Shown here piece by piece: positions 21,081 to 32,486 of a stretch of DNA of 64,000 nt. Position numbers and translations under genes: made by a program. Source of the DNA: Globodera rostochiensis. Taxonomy: Eukaryota > Nematoda > Chromadorea > Rhabditida > Heteroderidae. The stretch spans positions 558,001 to 622,000 of the forward strand of contig JAEVLN010000002.1 in assembly GCA_018350325.1 (NCBI GenBank), in the 5' to 3' direction. The notes below the pieces were generated by a model. It had not been told where the DNA came from. It was given only the letters and a program-made list of their open reading frames with translations, and made no database searches. The first letter of the stretch is position 1. Each line of letters begins with the position of its first letter.

Positions 21081-21271
21081 GAATTTTTCGTGCAGAAATT
21101 TGTTCTTAAAAACAATTTAAATAAGTTTTAAAATTGTTTTACATTTTTAAAAATAAATATTTCGAACTTTCTTTTATAACTTACACAAATCGTATTCTTT
21201 TTTCTTAATTTTCATTCAAAATCAAAAAAAAATGATGAATTTTTGGATCAATTTTCATAACAAAAACCGAT

Positions 21272-21747
21272 CTAACCCAAAATACGACACTTTATATACG
21301 CGACATTTCATATACGAAGCAAAAAAATGATGTTTAATCTTAGAAAAAGCCTGCCTGGTTACAAGTCGGCTTTCCTAACTCTATTAGGCCTGCTAGAGCT
21401 CAGTTTGAAACAGTACTCGTATTTTTATCCAAACAAAAAAAACTTAATCGTGTTCAAATGCTTGTATTTTTCGCCTGAATGAATTATTTCCAAGTTTTTC
21501 TTATTTACGTTCAACATTTTGTACATCTCACCACATGTGAGTTAAAACTGAAAGCATTTGAAGGGGTCCGGAGCGCGTATATGAAGTGTCGTTTTTTGGG
21601 TTAGTATATGAAATTTCGTTTTTTTGCTTAGTATATGAAAGGTCGCGTATATGAAGTGTCACGTATATGAAATGTCGTATTTGGGTTAGTATATGAAATG
21701 TCGTTTTTTTGCTTAGTATATGAAATGTCGCGTATATGAAATGTCAT
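21272..21747. repeat. Nested foldback of gtatatgaaatgtcg repeats
   Basis: The left arm (21272-21327) contains aatacgacac, tttatatacgcgacatttca and tatacgaagc. Its complement recurs on the right, where about nine direct copies of gtatatgaaRtgtcg are spaced by ttttttgggttagt or tttttttgcttagt at 21574-21747. This looks like a separate foldback element nested inside element B. Confidence 0.7.
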
Positions 21748-21754
21748 TCTGCCG

Positions 21755-21787
21755 GTGGGTGGGTCGGCACTGCCGATAGGCGCCGCT
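21755..21787. other. GC hairpin module (copy in element B, degraded)
   Basis: CGGCACTGCC-GATA-GGCGCCGCT at 21764-21787. The left arm has changes that reduce pairing; the GATA loop and right arm match the copies in elements A and C. Confidence 0.65.
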
Positions 21788-22379
21788 AAATTTTTGAAGA
21801 TCAAGTAGCACTATGTTCGGGCATTTTCAGAAAATAAAAAATTTTCACAAAATTCTAAATATGGCAAAATTATGGCATTTGCCATAAAAATAAGGCAAAT
21901 TGGCACTATCAAAAAATTTTCGGTTTTTTCGTTTCGTTTCGTACGAAAACGTATATTTTTTCGTTTTCGAGTTTCGTTTTCGTCCTAGAATTGTTTTTCG
22001 TTTCGGTTTCGTTTTCGTAAATGAAAAAAAAAATTTTCGTTTCGTGTTTCGGTTTCGTCCTAAAAAAATTTTTTCGTTTCGTTTTCGTTTTCGAAAATGA
22101 AAAATTCTGTTTTCGTCCACCCCTGCTCTGGACTCATTTCTTCGAAAATAATATTATTTCTCAGCTTCAATCCTGCGGATATAAACCGTTGAAAAACTCT
22201 GTCCCCTTTTCGTTATTTTGGAAATTTTTTTTCTCAAGGTTTGCTGCTGGGAAAGCATAATTTGTATTTAAATCAAAGAGTTAATTCTTTCCTTTTACAA
22301 TTTTTTTTGTACTATATTTTAATTAATCTCTGGTTTTTGATATTTGTAAAGGTACTAAATAAATTGACAAACAAATTTC

Positions 22380-22449
22380 AAAATAAAATCAATTGCCAAA
22401 ATTTTACTGAATCCGACAGTATTCCGGACTCAAACGTTGAATCTTCGTC
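22380..22449 (-). other. Exon-like acidic island
   Basis: The minus frame reads ENDEDSTFESGILSDS and is followed by a possible donor GTAAAA. It is present only in this copy of the duplication. It may be an exon of a decayed gene; chance cannot be excluded. Confidence 0.25.
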
Positions 22450-22729
22450 ATTCTCAACAAAAATTATAAAGCTATAAATTACCAGTTCATGTCTAAAGCA
22501 AGAAAAATAATCTTAAAAAATCTTTTCGATTTAAAAAAAGTTTGTAAATAAACATTTTTTATTGTTATCCAATTCTTCTTGGCTTGGTGATGTTTGTTCA
22601 ATTGTTTCTTTTGCCAAAAAGTGTTTAAAGAAAAAAATTCCCCTAATCGATCACTTTAAAAAAAAATTTAAATGAAAAATGACTAAAAGCTGACTACATT
22701 TTCCCAATAAAAATGTTTCAATATTGAAT

Positions 22730-22843
22730 TTAATTCCCGTTTAACGGAGTGTTCACCGCCCACCGACGATCATTTGCATCGATTTTTACGGGGGGGGGGG
22801 GGGGACGGGAAAAGACAGCTCCTGCCTCAATCATTCTTTCCAT
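22730..22843 (-). CDS. Small polyproline open frame, 37 residues
   Basis: ATG at 22843 to TAA at 22730-22732. It reads MERMIEAGAVFSR, five prolines from a 15-base C-run (G15 on the plus strand at 22790-22804), then VKIDANDRRWAVNTPLNGN. Three related copies have other run lengths: 11 at 60180-60190, 9 at 32554-32562, and an interrupted run near 59863-59873. Amino-acid-level similarity among copies (VFSR, PPP, KIDA) suggests a true coding ancestor. It could be an internal exon. Function unknown. Confidence 0.35.
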   Translation of the reverse strand: MERMIEAGAVFSRPPPPPVKIDANDRRWAVNTPLNGN

Positions 22844-23896
22844 TTCATTCAAACAAATCAATTTCAGCATTATTTTATTTGTGTTGAATTGGGAATAGCA
22901 TTTCCCAAAAGTATCAGAATAAAGCGAATTTTAGTGCCGATTTTGGCCCTTTTTTTTAATTTCTTAAGAAAAATTCGGTATTGCCGAGATTTTCATTTGC
23001 TATTGAATTTACCCCAGAACATTTGATGTAATTGATTTAAAATTGCACAAAAAGAGATTGGGTTTTCGGATTTTTAGTTCTTTTTGGCACTGGGGGGGGC
23101 TGGCTCTACTAATAACACCGATTTTTTTTAAATGGTTGTAATTTACGAAAACTTCCGTTTTGTGAAAATGTTTGGTTTAAAGTTTCTTTTTTAATGTTGT
23201 TTTTGGGTAAAAGTATGGATTATGTGAACATTATATAATAGAGTTTGTCGGGACCGTGACTGGTACTCCATTTAAAATTTGGTTCCGTTTTTTCAAAATT
23301 CCGGTCCTGGTTTTTTATAAATATTTATTATTCTTTATTTTTGTCTATTCCTCGGATGGTTTCATCGGCTGAGCCCAGGACTGAAATGTCTTTTTCTAGG
23401 GGGACTTAGTTGCCAATTCTGGAGAAGGAGCAAAATCGCACAAATTAAATTAATTGTTTTCAAACAAGCTGCAAATGAACATTACAAGGAAATTACTCAC
23501 ATCGGATAAAGCGCTTCATTACTAAGCCTCAGCTTGGCCTCAGCTTTTAAAAATAAAAATATTAAAATTAAATTCTATCCAATATAATAATTGTTTTCCT
23601 CCGATTTGATAATATGTTTTTATTATGTGAGAACCCCAAAAATAAAGAAAATAAAAACTTTGATTTTACTAAAGGTTACAGCCCATTAATTTCAATTCAG
23701 AAAGCAAAAAATATACTTGAATAGCAAAATTTTTAATTCAAACAAATTTTTAAAAAGGCTTTAAAAACAAAATAAAGTATATTAAAACAAATTTAAATAA
23801 TTTAAAACACCAAAGGCAAAATACAACTATAATATATTCCATACTGAATGTTAAGCAAAAATATGTTCATGTAAATACTAAAGCAATATAACACAG

Positions 23897-24013
23897 AGTT
23901 GGGCAAAATTCTGCGCCGCATGTGTAGCAGGCTACGCCATCATTCTAGTTTGGCCTATGAAGGCCTATTGTTTGTTTGCGTGCTCTTTATTGGCACCGCT
24001 GTTAAACGTGTAA
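23897..24013 (+). other. Exon-like island encoding a hydrophobic segment
   Basis: After an acceptor-like acacag, the frame reads SWAKFCAACVAGYAIILVW and on to FACSLLAPLLNV, then TAA at 24011-24013. The content is consistent with one membrane helix. A second frame is also open, so this is weak evidence. Confidence 0.25.
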
Positions 24014-24631
24014 ATTTGTTTGTAAATATGCTGAAATTTTCAAAAAATCCAATGTGCAAAAATAGGTTCTTTAAATTCTAAAGTAATATAATAATAAGCA
24101 TTGCATAAAATCGAAACATATTCACACAAAATTTCGTTTAATTTGATATATCTTTGTAGAATAAAAATAGAAGTTGGTGAATTGACCAAAGCAGCTAATG
24201 TAAAGCCCCTAGATGGTAAAGTGTAAATTGGAATAAAATTAATTCCAACAATTCGTTTGTTAAAAGCTTCAAATTTTAATATAAAAATATTCAACGTACA
24301 AAACTACACAAATATGACTAAAAATCGCTTTGTGACAATTAATGCTTTTTGAATATGTAAAAAACGGAAAAAATATTTGTAAAGTAAATAAGCGTTTATA
24401 TTTTTGATAAAAAGATTTCTTATTAATATAAAAAAATAAATATGAATTCATGTTTTACAGTAATAAATAAGTGCTTATAAAGTTTAAAAAATTAACTTAT
24501 TGAAAATAATTCTAAACATTTACATTAATGAATCATTTTTAAAATATTATTTTGTTTTTTAGATATTTGATTAAAAATGTGCCTTATGTAAAAAACAATT
24601 TTATTCAAATAAATAAATAATTTATATACAA

Positions 24632-24775
24632 ATTCCCGAAGTCAATCAGTGTTGTTCCCAACGCCGAATTCGGGGAGCCGTAGCCAGAAATAATCAATTC
24701 AGAAGAAGAGCCGACTCCAAAGATATCATTGACTTTCAAAACGTGGAATTTGAAGAGTTCGACAGCGCCTTCTAA
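24632..24775 (+). other. Exon-like island (open 47 codons)
   Basis: The plus frame reads IPEVNQCCSQRRIRGAVARN then a basic and an acidic segment ending FEEFDSAF before TAA at 24773-24775. Part of the sequence (agccgtagccagaaat, gaattctgtttgcgg) resembles pieces of element A, so a transposon-derived origin is an alternative. Confidence 0.25.
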
Positions 24776-25368
24776 GTAAAAAATTTTTGTTGAATTCTGT
24801 TTGCGGCTCCTATAATCTTTAAAAATTTAATTTTTATAAATTCATTACTGAACCTAGAATAATGGGACGTTTAGTGCCACAGAAGACATCTCATTTAATC
24901 AAAATATAAATTTAAAAGACTTTAAAAACAAAAAAATTACATTCTAACAAGATTTAAATCAATATATTAATTTAAATTCTAAACTTATTCACATTGGTCA
25001 TTGCATGCGGTGAGCTTTTAACTTCAACATAAATATGTGTTCGACGCCGGAGTGTTTTTATTTATTTTTGCAAATCCATCGTTATTTGACCAAAACGCAT
25101 AAATAATTTAAATTTAAATAATACAATCTCTTTTTATTTAAAAAACAGTCCAATACTAAACTTAAAAGTAAAATCAAGAATTGATACAAACATTTAAAAA
25201 TAACAAAAATATGTATTGTTGTTGTATGAATAAACAAATTGACAAATATTTTTATGCAAATTTAAACAGATAAATATAATTAATAGATCATAAAATTAGA
25301 CATAAAGTTATTAGGTAAATCAAAAATTTGCAAAATAAAGTCAATTATTTTTTTGAAATCATTAATCA

Positions 25369-25509
25369 AAAATCTGTACTAATGAAGAAAGACAGCGCTT
25401 CTCGTGCTCATTGCAAGATATTGCATTGAGAAGCACACATCGTGAGTTAAAATTGCGAAGCCAGGAAGGAGGGCAGAGCCATTACGCGCGTGGATTATTA
25501 TCACTTTAA
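25369..25509 (+). other. Exon-like island (open 45 codons)
   Basis: The plus frame contains NEERQRFSCSLQDIALRSTH and then RELKLRSQEGGQSHYARG, ending TAA at 25507-25509. No homologue recognised. Confidence 0.25.
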
Positions 25510-26510
25510 ATTTTTAGCATAGAATTTCAAAGCAAATTTGGCCAATTTCGTCGTGCTTTTGTCAACAACAAATCGGCAACCTATAATAACATTAAAAATA
25601 CTCAAAAATTTTAATTTAAGGAATTTATCAGGTTTATAAAAATAATTTAAAAGAGATTTTGCCAAAAATAATTAATGGGCCTTTTAACAATAACCTACAT
25701 ATGCTAACAATGAAAAATTTCAAAAAATTAAATATTTTTCGCTAACAAATAAGAAAGAGGTTTTACTATGGAAGAGAGAAAGCTTCAACACAAAATGAAT
25801 GTTATACTACTTGTTTAACTAAATGAATATAGTAACAAAGAAATAAGTAACAAAAAATAATATGGAAATTATAGATAATTAAAATGTAATTAGAAAAAAC
25901 GAGATCAATGTAAATAATTTACCTACAACAGTTAAAAATTTACCCAATAACTAGCTCCGCAAGCCATAAATTATAAACATTATAATTTAAAAAAATGATT
26001 TGAAAAGCAAAAAATAAAAAATCCTATTACGCATATTTCGGCATCAACAAACACTAAATGATGAAGAGTACGCGTGTTCTACATGAATTTTTCAAATCTG
26101 GTGCGCTGCACCTTTAAAAAATTTTACGTCTCTACATTCATTTTTTCAAAAGATTTTTTAGGGAATCAAAATAAATTTTGGTATTAAAAATTGATTAATA
26201 ATTTAAATTCAAATACCATTTATTTAATTAATATAAATAAACCTTTACTCAAGAAGACAAAAGTTGCTGAGCCTAAGAATAGGGTTACTTTGCCGCATAT
26301 GTAATGTGTGCCGCGGCACATTAGCAGTTGTCGAATTGAACAATTATTCAGGATCAAAGGCAAATTAATGTAAAATAAATCAAATATTCCGTGAATTTTT
26401 AAAGCAATTTGAAACTGCGTATTTATTTAATAAAATAGCTGTTTTGCTCAAACGATGTTGGGAGAGGGCTGCTTGGCCATAACTAAATAGACCAAATAGT
26501 TGAATAAATG

Positions 26511-26650
26511 TAATTATTTTTGCGGTAAAACTTAAATGGGGGTTTAAGGCCTAACTAGAATAATAAATTATTAATTTAAAGTGCAGTCTAAATTTAAAAA
26601 TAAAATTTTAAGTATAAATAAAACATTAAATTATTTTTTTAGTCATAAAA
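26511..26650 (+). repeat. Dispersed repeat R2 (copy 1, partial)
   Basis: Core gcggtaaaacttaaatgggg, tttaaggcctaactagaata. Fuller copies at about 34650, 38035, 38725 and 44145. In the copies with the ttgtttttag form, the core would read VKLKWGFKA then TAA after a TTTTTAG acceptor. Confidence 0.5.
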
Positions 26651-27901
26651 AAAATTAAAAAATAATTTATTAAAGGTTAAAAAATGATTTTAGAATTTGA
26701 GAGACTTTTAGTCTATATAAATCAAGGCTTTTTTGAGAATAAATCATATTTTGCCATTTTTCTATAATAAATCCAAATTTTAAGTTTTCCGGAAATTCTT
26801 GAAGAAATTCAAGATTTTAGACACTTTTTCCGAAAATTTTTTGAAAAATCCAAATTTTAGGCACTTTTTCCTAAAATTTCTTAACTAAAATTGAATAAAA
26901 CGAAAATGTTTCCTTAAATTTCAAAATTTCTTAAACCAAAATGCATCCCAAAAAATGACTTTTTTTTTGACCAAAATGTACCCCTAAGGATCGAGATTTC
27001 TTTTTATAAAATTTTTAAAAACATGTGAAAAATAGGAACATTTTAAGGTATATTTTAGCCAATATTGACAGTCTCATGAATTAAACATATTGGCCAAATG
27101 ATTAATTAAAATATAAGTTGAAAAGTAATTAATATTAAATTTCACATATCATTTTGTAAAAATATTTTTTTAAAATTAGGTATAAAAACAAACACTTAAA
27201 GATAAAATAAAATCTTGGATTTGATTACTAAAAAAATTGAATAAATTTAAAAATTAATAAGATAAATTATTTAACCAAAAACAAACAGAATACTAATTGT
27301 GCTCTGATTAACTTTTACTCTCTAATGACATAATAGCAAAATTTTCAAAAATATAGAAATATGTATTAATTGAAAATAAAGTACAATTTTAATAACTTTC
27401 TAAACTAACATTTAAAGGTTTAAGCAACAATATAAAAATTAAAAAATAAAATATATTATATTTTTGCAGTATAAGAATTAGTGCTGCACGAGACCCAAAA
27501 TTTCTCGATACTCGAGACTCGAGCCCGAGCCCGATACTTTACCTCGAGACTCGAGCCCGAGCCCGATACTTTACCTCGAGACTCGAGCCCGAGCCCGATA
27601 CTTTACCTCGAGACTCGAGCCCGAGCCCGAGACCCAAAAAACCCAAGACTTTTCTCGAGTCGATACTCGATATCGAGACTTTTTTTCGTAAAATTTTTAA
27701 TTACTTCAAAAATGTCATAATTTTCTAAGATAACGTCAATTTTAGACCAAATCTAATGATTTTTATCTTGATTTTGACTAAAACTAAGCAATTTTTTCCG
27801 AAAATTTTAGTTTTTAGGGGGTGATTTTTCCCTTTTTATTGCGTTTTTGATAGAGAAATTTCCCAAGATGCAAATTTTTTTGAGAATTCTGCTTTTTTGG
27901 A

Positions 27902-27940
27902 GCGGGGGAGGGGGGTCGGCGGTGCCGATAGGCGCCGCCG
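27902..27940. other. G-run plus GC hairpin module (copy in element C)
   Basis: Two short G-runs, then CGGCGGTGCC-GATA-GGCGCCGCCG (27917-27940), identical in arms and loop to the element A copy, and both continue gagaaaattttgaattttt. Confidence 0.75.
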
Positions 27941-28149
27941 AGAAAATTTTGAATTTTTGACTCGATTTGTTAAGAGATTTCAACCAAATTTTCAAAACAC
28001 GGTACTTTATTTTTTTTGAAAAATATGGGCACACCATCTTTAGAACTAAATTTGTAAAAAAAATAACCATCTAAGGTTTTCTGCGTGATGCGTTTTGTTT
28101 TTTGACTAAGAATCTGTAAAAAAAGAGTAATTAGGTATTTAATTAAAGA

Positions 28150-28228
28150 ATAAAAAGGGTTCCACTCGGGGATAGAACCTCCGATAAGGGAAATCAGAAA
28201 CAGAGTTTAACCCACTAAGCCAGAAAAG
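28150..28228 (-). ncRNA. tRNA-like segment inside element C
   Basis: Minus strand: A-box-like TGGCTTAGTGG (28212-28222), B-box-like GGTTCTATCC (about 28169-28179), then TTTTT at 28152-28156. Acceptor pairing absent. Confidence 0.45.
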
Positions 28229-28639
28229 ATTTAAGTAAAACGTTGTCCAAATGATATTAATCATGCAATTTTTAAATATTTAAGCTCACAATTCTGCAAT
28301 GAATTTTCACCAAAAATGCCATCTTTACCAGTGTAAAAAAGTCTCGAAAATCGAGACTAAATACGCGAGACTCGAGCCCAAGCCCGAGACCCAAAAAACT
28401 CGAGACTTTTCTAGAGTCGATACTCGATATCGAGACTCTCGTGCAGCACTAATAAGAATCAGTGCAAACGCACGCCCATACTTTATAAATCTGCTCTGAA
28501 GCAAAGCGACCCGAATTCATTGCTTAAAGCATATTTTATGTTGAACTATCTTCTAATTTTATGCATTCACCATATTATGCGCACACCTAAACATCTACCA
28601 AATTTCAGACAAATTTTATTGAAAATGTCTTTTGATTTT

Positions 28640-28830
28640 TCCAATGGCTGATCCATTGGTCCATTGTTTTTTCAAAATAAACAAAATTCAATCCCAGGAT
28701 TGTATATGTCCAGAAATCTTGGCCGAGTTCAAGTAAGCGCCCTATTCCAAGTTTAAAAAAATTAATTACATGTTAAAAATATGTTTAAAAACAATTATTT
28801 TCAATAAATTTCTTAAATATTATTGTAATA
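28640..28830 (+). repeat. Dispersed repeat R3 (copy 2)
   Basis: Contains aaattcaatcccaggattgt and gagttcaagtaagcgccctattccaag. Closest to the copy at about 45640-45790, including the following AT-rich sequence. Confidence 0.6.
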
Positions 28831-29224
28831 AATTAAATTATTTGTTATCTCCAAAGAGAAATTTTCTGAGCCAATGAAAAACTTTTTAAAAAACATTCGC
28901 TACTTATGTTATTGGCATTCTAATCAACGAGAAATTGATTTTTCCTGCTCCGCACATAATTATTAACACTAGTATAAAAATATAATCTTTTCAGCAATTA
29001 AATAAATATTTTGATAAAAATTGATAAATTTAAAAACTGACTCAACAATTAAAATTAAAATTTTTTAAAATTAAAAGGCAGCGATGATTTTAATTCTAAC
29101 TTTAATAAATACAAATTATGTGTGTAGTGATATGGAGATGCTTAGCAATTAAACATTGGAGATAAAAAGTGATAAATATAAAACTGACTAGACAAAAATT
29201 TAAAAACTGAATAAACAATTTGAA

Positions 29225-29375
29225 ATTTAAAAAAGCTTGGTTTTAAAATAAAAGGCAGTGCCTGCCTGTGCAATGGAACCTCCATGTTAATTCAAGAAGA
29301 CATCAATATTTTACGTAAATTTGTCGTGTCCTCAAAAGAATCATCAGAGTCTTACGGCACCTGGGCACAAATTTA
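29225..29375 (+). repeat. Dispersed repeat R1 (copy 1)
   Basis: Core of about 130 bp running gtgcaatggaacctcc through acggcacctggg. Other copies at about 30555, 39745, 54605 and 62925. An AAAAG directly before the core looks like a splice acceptor in all copies. Confidence 0.65.
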
Positions 29376-30554
29376 ACCAATTAAATTTAACAATGTTTTG
29401 AATTTAAATTTAAAATATGGAATTAACTATTGCAAATGAACATAAATTTGAAAATAAAATTATAAGAATAAATAAAACAGTATATTATTTTTTAGTCAGA
29501 AAATAAATTTAAAAAAAGAAAATTAACGACGCATGTTGATACACGCATTTGTTACCATCACATATTCAACACAAATAAAATTTAATTTTTGATACAAATG
29601 CTTTAATTTTTCTAGAAAAAAACAAATAAAAAGGTTTAAAGTTGAACATTGCTAGTATTAAAATCATTATATAAAAAGGCAGAAATTTGCATAAATAGAA
29701 AGCTAAACTTTTATATTAACCAAAAAATTTAATTTTTTTTAAAACAACACCGCAAACGCTATTCAACTTGCGAACTCTTAACTATTTTTTGCATCCAAAC
29801 AAATGCTCAAATATTCATATTAGATTCACTAATATTCAAATAAATAAATTAAATAATTTTTAATTAAAAAAATTTAAGATTTTGCCAATCATTTTTTAAA
29901 CTACAATTCGTACATTCAATGAATAAATGATCAGTGGATACATTTACCAAAAAAACCAAAAATTTTCGGCCTAAAATTATTGCTGATTGGGTTTTTTGAT
30001 TTGCTAAACAAGGAGGTATACTCGGCGCGTTTACTCATTAAGCGCCTTGGCATTTATGCATCCGAAAGAAACGTATGTATTAAACATTTGTACTAAAATC
30101 ATTTAAAATTCAAATAAATAATCTAAAATAATACAAAAATATTAGTTTAACTTAAAACACAAATAATTATATTTTGAGTCCCTAATTTTTTTAAATAACG
30201 ACTAATGGAATTAAAGGAGTAAACTTATTTTACACTTTGATTCAAAAATTTAATAAATAAATGCTAAGAATTTAAATTATTTTAAAAGTTCTAAGAAAAA
30301 TAAATAAATGTTCATTACTGCAAAAAAAGAGATCCAATCAGCTGCAAATACTGTCAGCTATTGCACATTTTTGCATCCGAACCAAATGTTTTAAATATTA
30401 ATATTAATTTATTTATTATTTAAATAAATAATTGAAATTAATACAAAAATTATTTCGAAGCAAATTGAGTTAAAAAATGCCGAAACATCATCGGTATTTT
30501 CTCAGCATAAACAAATATTTTGATAAAAATTGCTAAATTTAATTTTAATTTCAA

Positions 30555-30930
30555 AATTTTGTTTTTAAACAAAAGGCAAGGAGTGTGTGTGCAATGGAAC
30601 CTCGACATTGATACAGGGAGGCCTCAATATTTTATGTAAATTTGACGTGTCCGCCAAAAGAATCATCAGTGTTTATGGCACCTGGGATCGGGACGAATAA
30701 AAATTTAATCGTTCCCCAAAAACATAAAGGATACACAAATAATTTTATATCAAAATTAAAGATAACTTTAAGCTTCTTAAAAAAGTTCAACAAATAAAGA
30801 AATTTAAGAAATTAAATCATTTATAATTTCGCGTTATAAATTAACAAATTTAATACGCTGAACAAAAAGTTTTGAAAATGGCCCATGGGCGATTTTCAAA
30901 AGTAAAACGTGGTAAAAATAAAATTTAAAA
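30555..30930 (+). repeat. Dispersed repeat R1 (copy 2, fullest)
   Basis: The plus frame after aaacaaaag reads GKECVCNGTSTLIQGGLN and then ILCKFDVSAKRII. A frame difference from the copy near 54605 occurs in the atcatcag region. The copy continues through catttataatttcgcgttat to ggcccatgggc at about 30880. A partial new copy starts at about 30935. It may derive from a cysteine-containing protein exon. Confidence 0.55.
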
Positions 30931-31439
30931 GCTTTGTTTTTAAATAAAAGGCAGTGCCTATAAAAAAGATTACCAAAAATGCAAAAGCAAAAATAAATTT
31001 GAAAGAGTTTATCCTAAACATCAGAGCATGGCCGCAAGCCAAAATTGCAAAGTCTCGATCAATTGAAGGCAAACGAAATTTATTTAAATCGTTTTTAATT
31101 TCGCGCTATAAATTAACAAATTTAAATAAAATAAGGTGAGGCTCCAGCAAGAGCACGAGCAAAAAAAACAGAAATAAGAAACTTAAGAAAAAAACTATAT
31201 TAATTTAAATTTGAAAATTATTTCTGCTTACATAGATGCATATATCAAAAGTAAATAAAAAGTTCAAAGAATAATGAATTTAAGAAATTTGTTTAAATAA
31301 TAAAGGGCATGAAAGAGCCGCAAAACAATTAAGGCAACTTCGGCAAATTGCAAGTTGCATTTAAACGGCGCGAAATGCAATAATTTCCATGCCAAACTAA
31401 TGCAATAAAATTAAATTTTAAAATATTAATAAGATAAAA

Positions 31440-32400
31440 TAAACATAATTTAATCCAAGGGATCGCTTATGATCAAAAACTTACGGAATTCAAGTAAGCG
31501 ACCTAATTCCAAGTTTAAAATGTTTTGAAAAGGATAAATAATGATTAATAAAAAATTAAATAATATAATATCGTAAATTCTGAATATGTTTAAGATAATC
31601 AAAGAAATAAAGTTGACTAATAAAGTATAAATCGACCAACGCTGCACAACCCAATGTCATTGCGCAAACTAGAGCCACACCAAATAGTTGGATAAATACA
31701 AACCAATTAAAATGTATTTTAAATGATAACAAATTTGTTTTTCATAATGTTATAATTATTTAAATCAAAACACCAGCGCTCGACAACATTTAAATTTAAT
31801 AAAAATAAAACCGTAAAAATATAAAGTGAGCCAAATAAAAATTAAAATAAAAAACAATAAAATATAAAGTAATCCAAATATGACTTATTTATTGACCTTA
31901 TGATTGAATGCTGAAATAATAAAAAACATTTTTAAATATGAACTAAACTCAATAAGAAGGCGACGGCAGAAACCACCTGTACAATATGAATAGATGGGAT
32001 AAATTTTACGATGATCTGTACAAACAAATAAACATTGGTTAATGAATATTAAAAAATAATGACATAACAAATACGCTAAAAAAATTAAAAAAATGACAGA
32101 TGTTTATACAGCTTATTCAAATAGAAAAGTTTAAATTCTGAGAGATACGGTGCATTTGCCGGTCTTATCTTTACAAAATTAAGTGTGTGAATTTTTCTTT
32201 GAATCGCTGGCGTTCTGGCCATAACATTGGCAACTTCCAAATGCATTTAAAGATAATTGGTTCAGCAAAGATATAATAAATATAATATTAACTTTTTTCA
32301 AACAAATATTTGACTAAAATTTCACCACTTAAATAAACGAAGTGTATTCAAGTGAAGCAAAAAACTTCGAAAAGCAAAATGTGCCAACTTCTAAATTATT
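31440..32400. repeat. Segmental duplication SD2, copy 1 (with R3 copy 3)
   Basis: Nearly identical to about 36640-37400 from aaggataaataatgattaat onward, with small indels, such as extra bases atatggtagcaattaaaag in the second copy. The first 100 bases hold an R3 core (ttcaagtaagcgacctaatt). No gene seen. Confidence 0.75.
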
Positions 32401-32486
32401 TTTTTTAGATATTAAAAAATTAAAGAAATACATAATCAAATATAGAAGGCAATAAACACCAAACAAATGAATATTTGTCTTTATCG

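Larger units (their letters stand above)
20728..22125. mobile_element. hAT-like non-autonomous element B (1398 bp)
   Basis: Perfect 15-bp terminal inverted repeat CAGGGGTGGACGAAA, flanked by an exact 8-bp duplication ctctggac (20720-20727 and 22126-22133). The paralogous empty site is ctctggac at 59628-59635. Subterminal arrays of ttcgttttcg lie at both ends (about 20739-20890 and 21920-22110). The interior holds a tRNA-like segment (20996-21080), a foldback of gtatatgaaatgtcg repeats (21272-21747) and the GC hairpin module (21764-21787). No transposase frame was seen. Confidence 0.92.
20696..22206 (-). pseudogene. Coding-like terminal exon split by element B
   Basis: On the minus strand, 22134-22206 plus one copy of the target duplication plus 20696-20719 form one open frame. 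It reads GDRVFQRFISAGLKLRNNII and then FEEMSPETAFPSFH to a TGA at 20696-20698, with an AG just upstream of 22206. Element B sits inside the SPE codons. The paralogue at 59604-59670 is uninterrupted and keeps EEMSPETAFPSFH plus the same stop, but is broken further upstream. Product unknown. Confidence 0.4.
22126..23640. repeat. Segmental duplication, copy 1 (right part)
   Basis: Similar over most of its length to 59628-61930. Together with 6571-6637 and 20596-20727 it forms one copy of a duplicated block; the other copy is 59433-60650 plus 61769-61930. Each copy carries insertions the other lacks. A segment at about 22305-22490 is replaced by different sequence in the second copy (about 59842-59890). 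Confidence 0.75.
23641..27470. other. AT-rich block with scattered exon-like islands
   Basis: Very AT-rich with GC-richer islands of 60-150 bp listed separately. No gene could be assembled. About 26690-27010 repeats lines such as aaattttaggcactttttcc, also seen near 44580-44640. Confidence 0.5.
27479..28451. mobile_element. hAT-like non-autonomous element C (973 bp)
   Basis: 15-bp terminal inverted repeat TAGTGCTGCACGAGA, exact 8-bp duplication ataagaat at 27471-27478 and 28452-28459. A paralogous empty site is present at 45076-45083 (gcagtataagaatcagtgca). Subterminal direct repeats of ctcgagactcgagcccgagc lie at about 27510-27640, with related sequence near the right end. The interior holds the GC hairpin module (27917-27940) and a tRNA-like segment (28150-28228, minus). 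No transposase frame. Confidence 0.92.
28460..31430. other. AT-rich block with dispersed repeats
   Basis: No gene supported. It contains an R3 copy (about 28640-28830) and two R1 copies (about 29225-29375 and 30555-30930), listed separately. Confidence 0.5.

Noticed and set aside
24632..24775. Transposon terminus similar to the ccagggccgtaaccag stretch of element A
   Set aside because: Only a short resemblance; no inverted repeat or target duplication could be found.
27481..27720. 79-codon frame with repeated RARARYF/EPEPDT motifs
   Set aside because: Translation of the ctcgagactcgagcccgagc subterminal repeat of element C.
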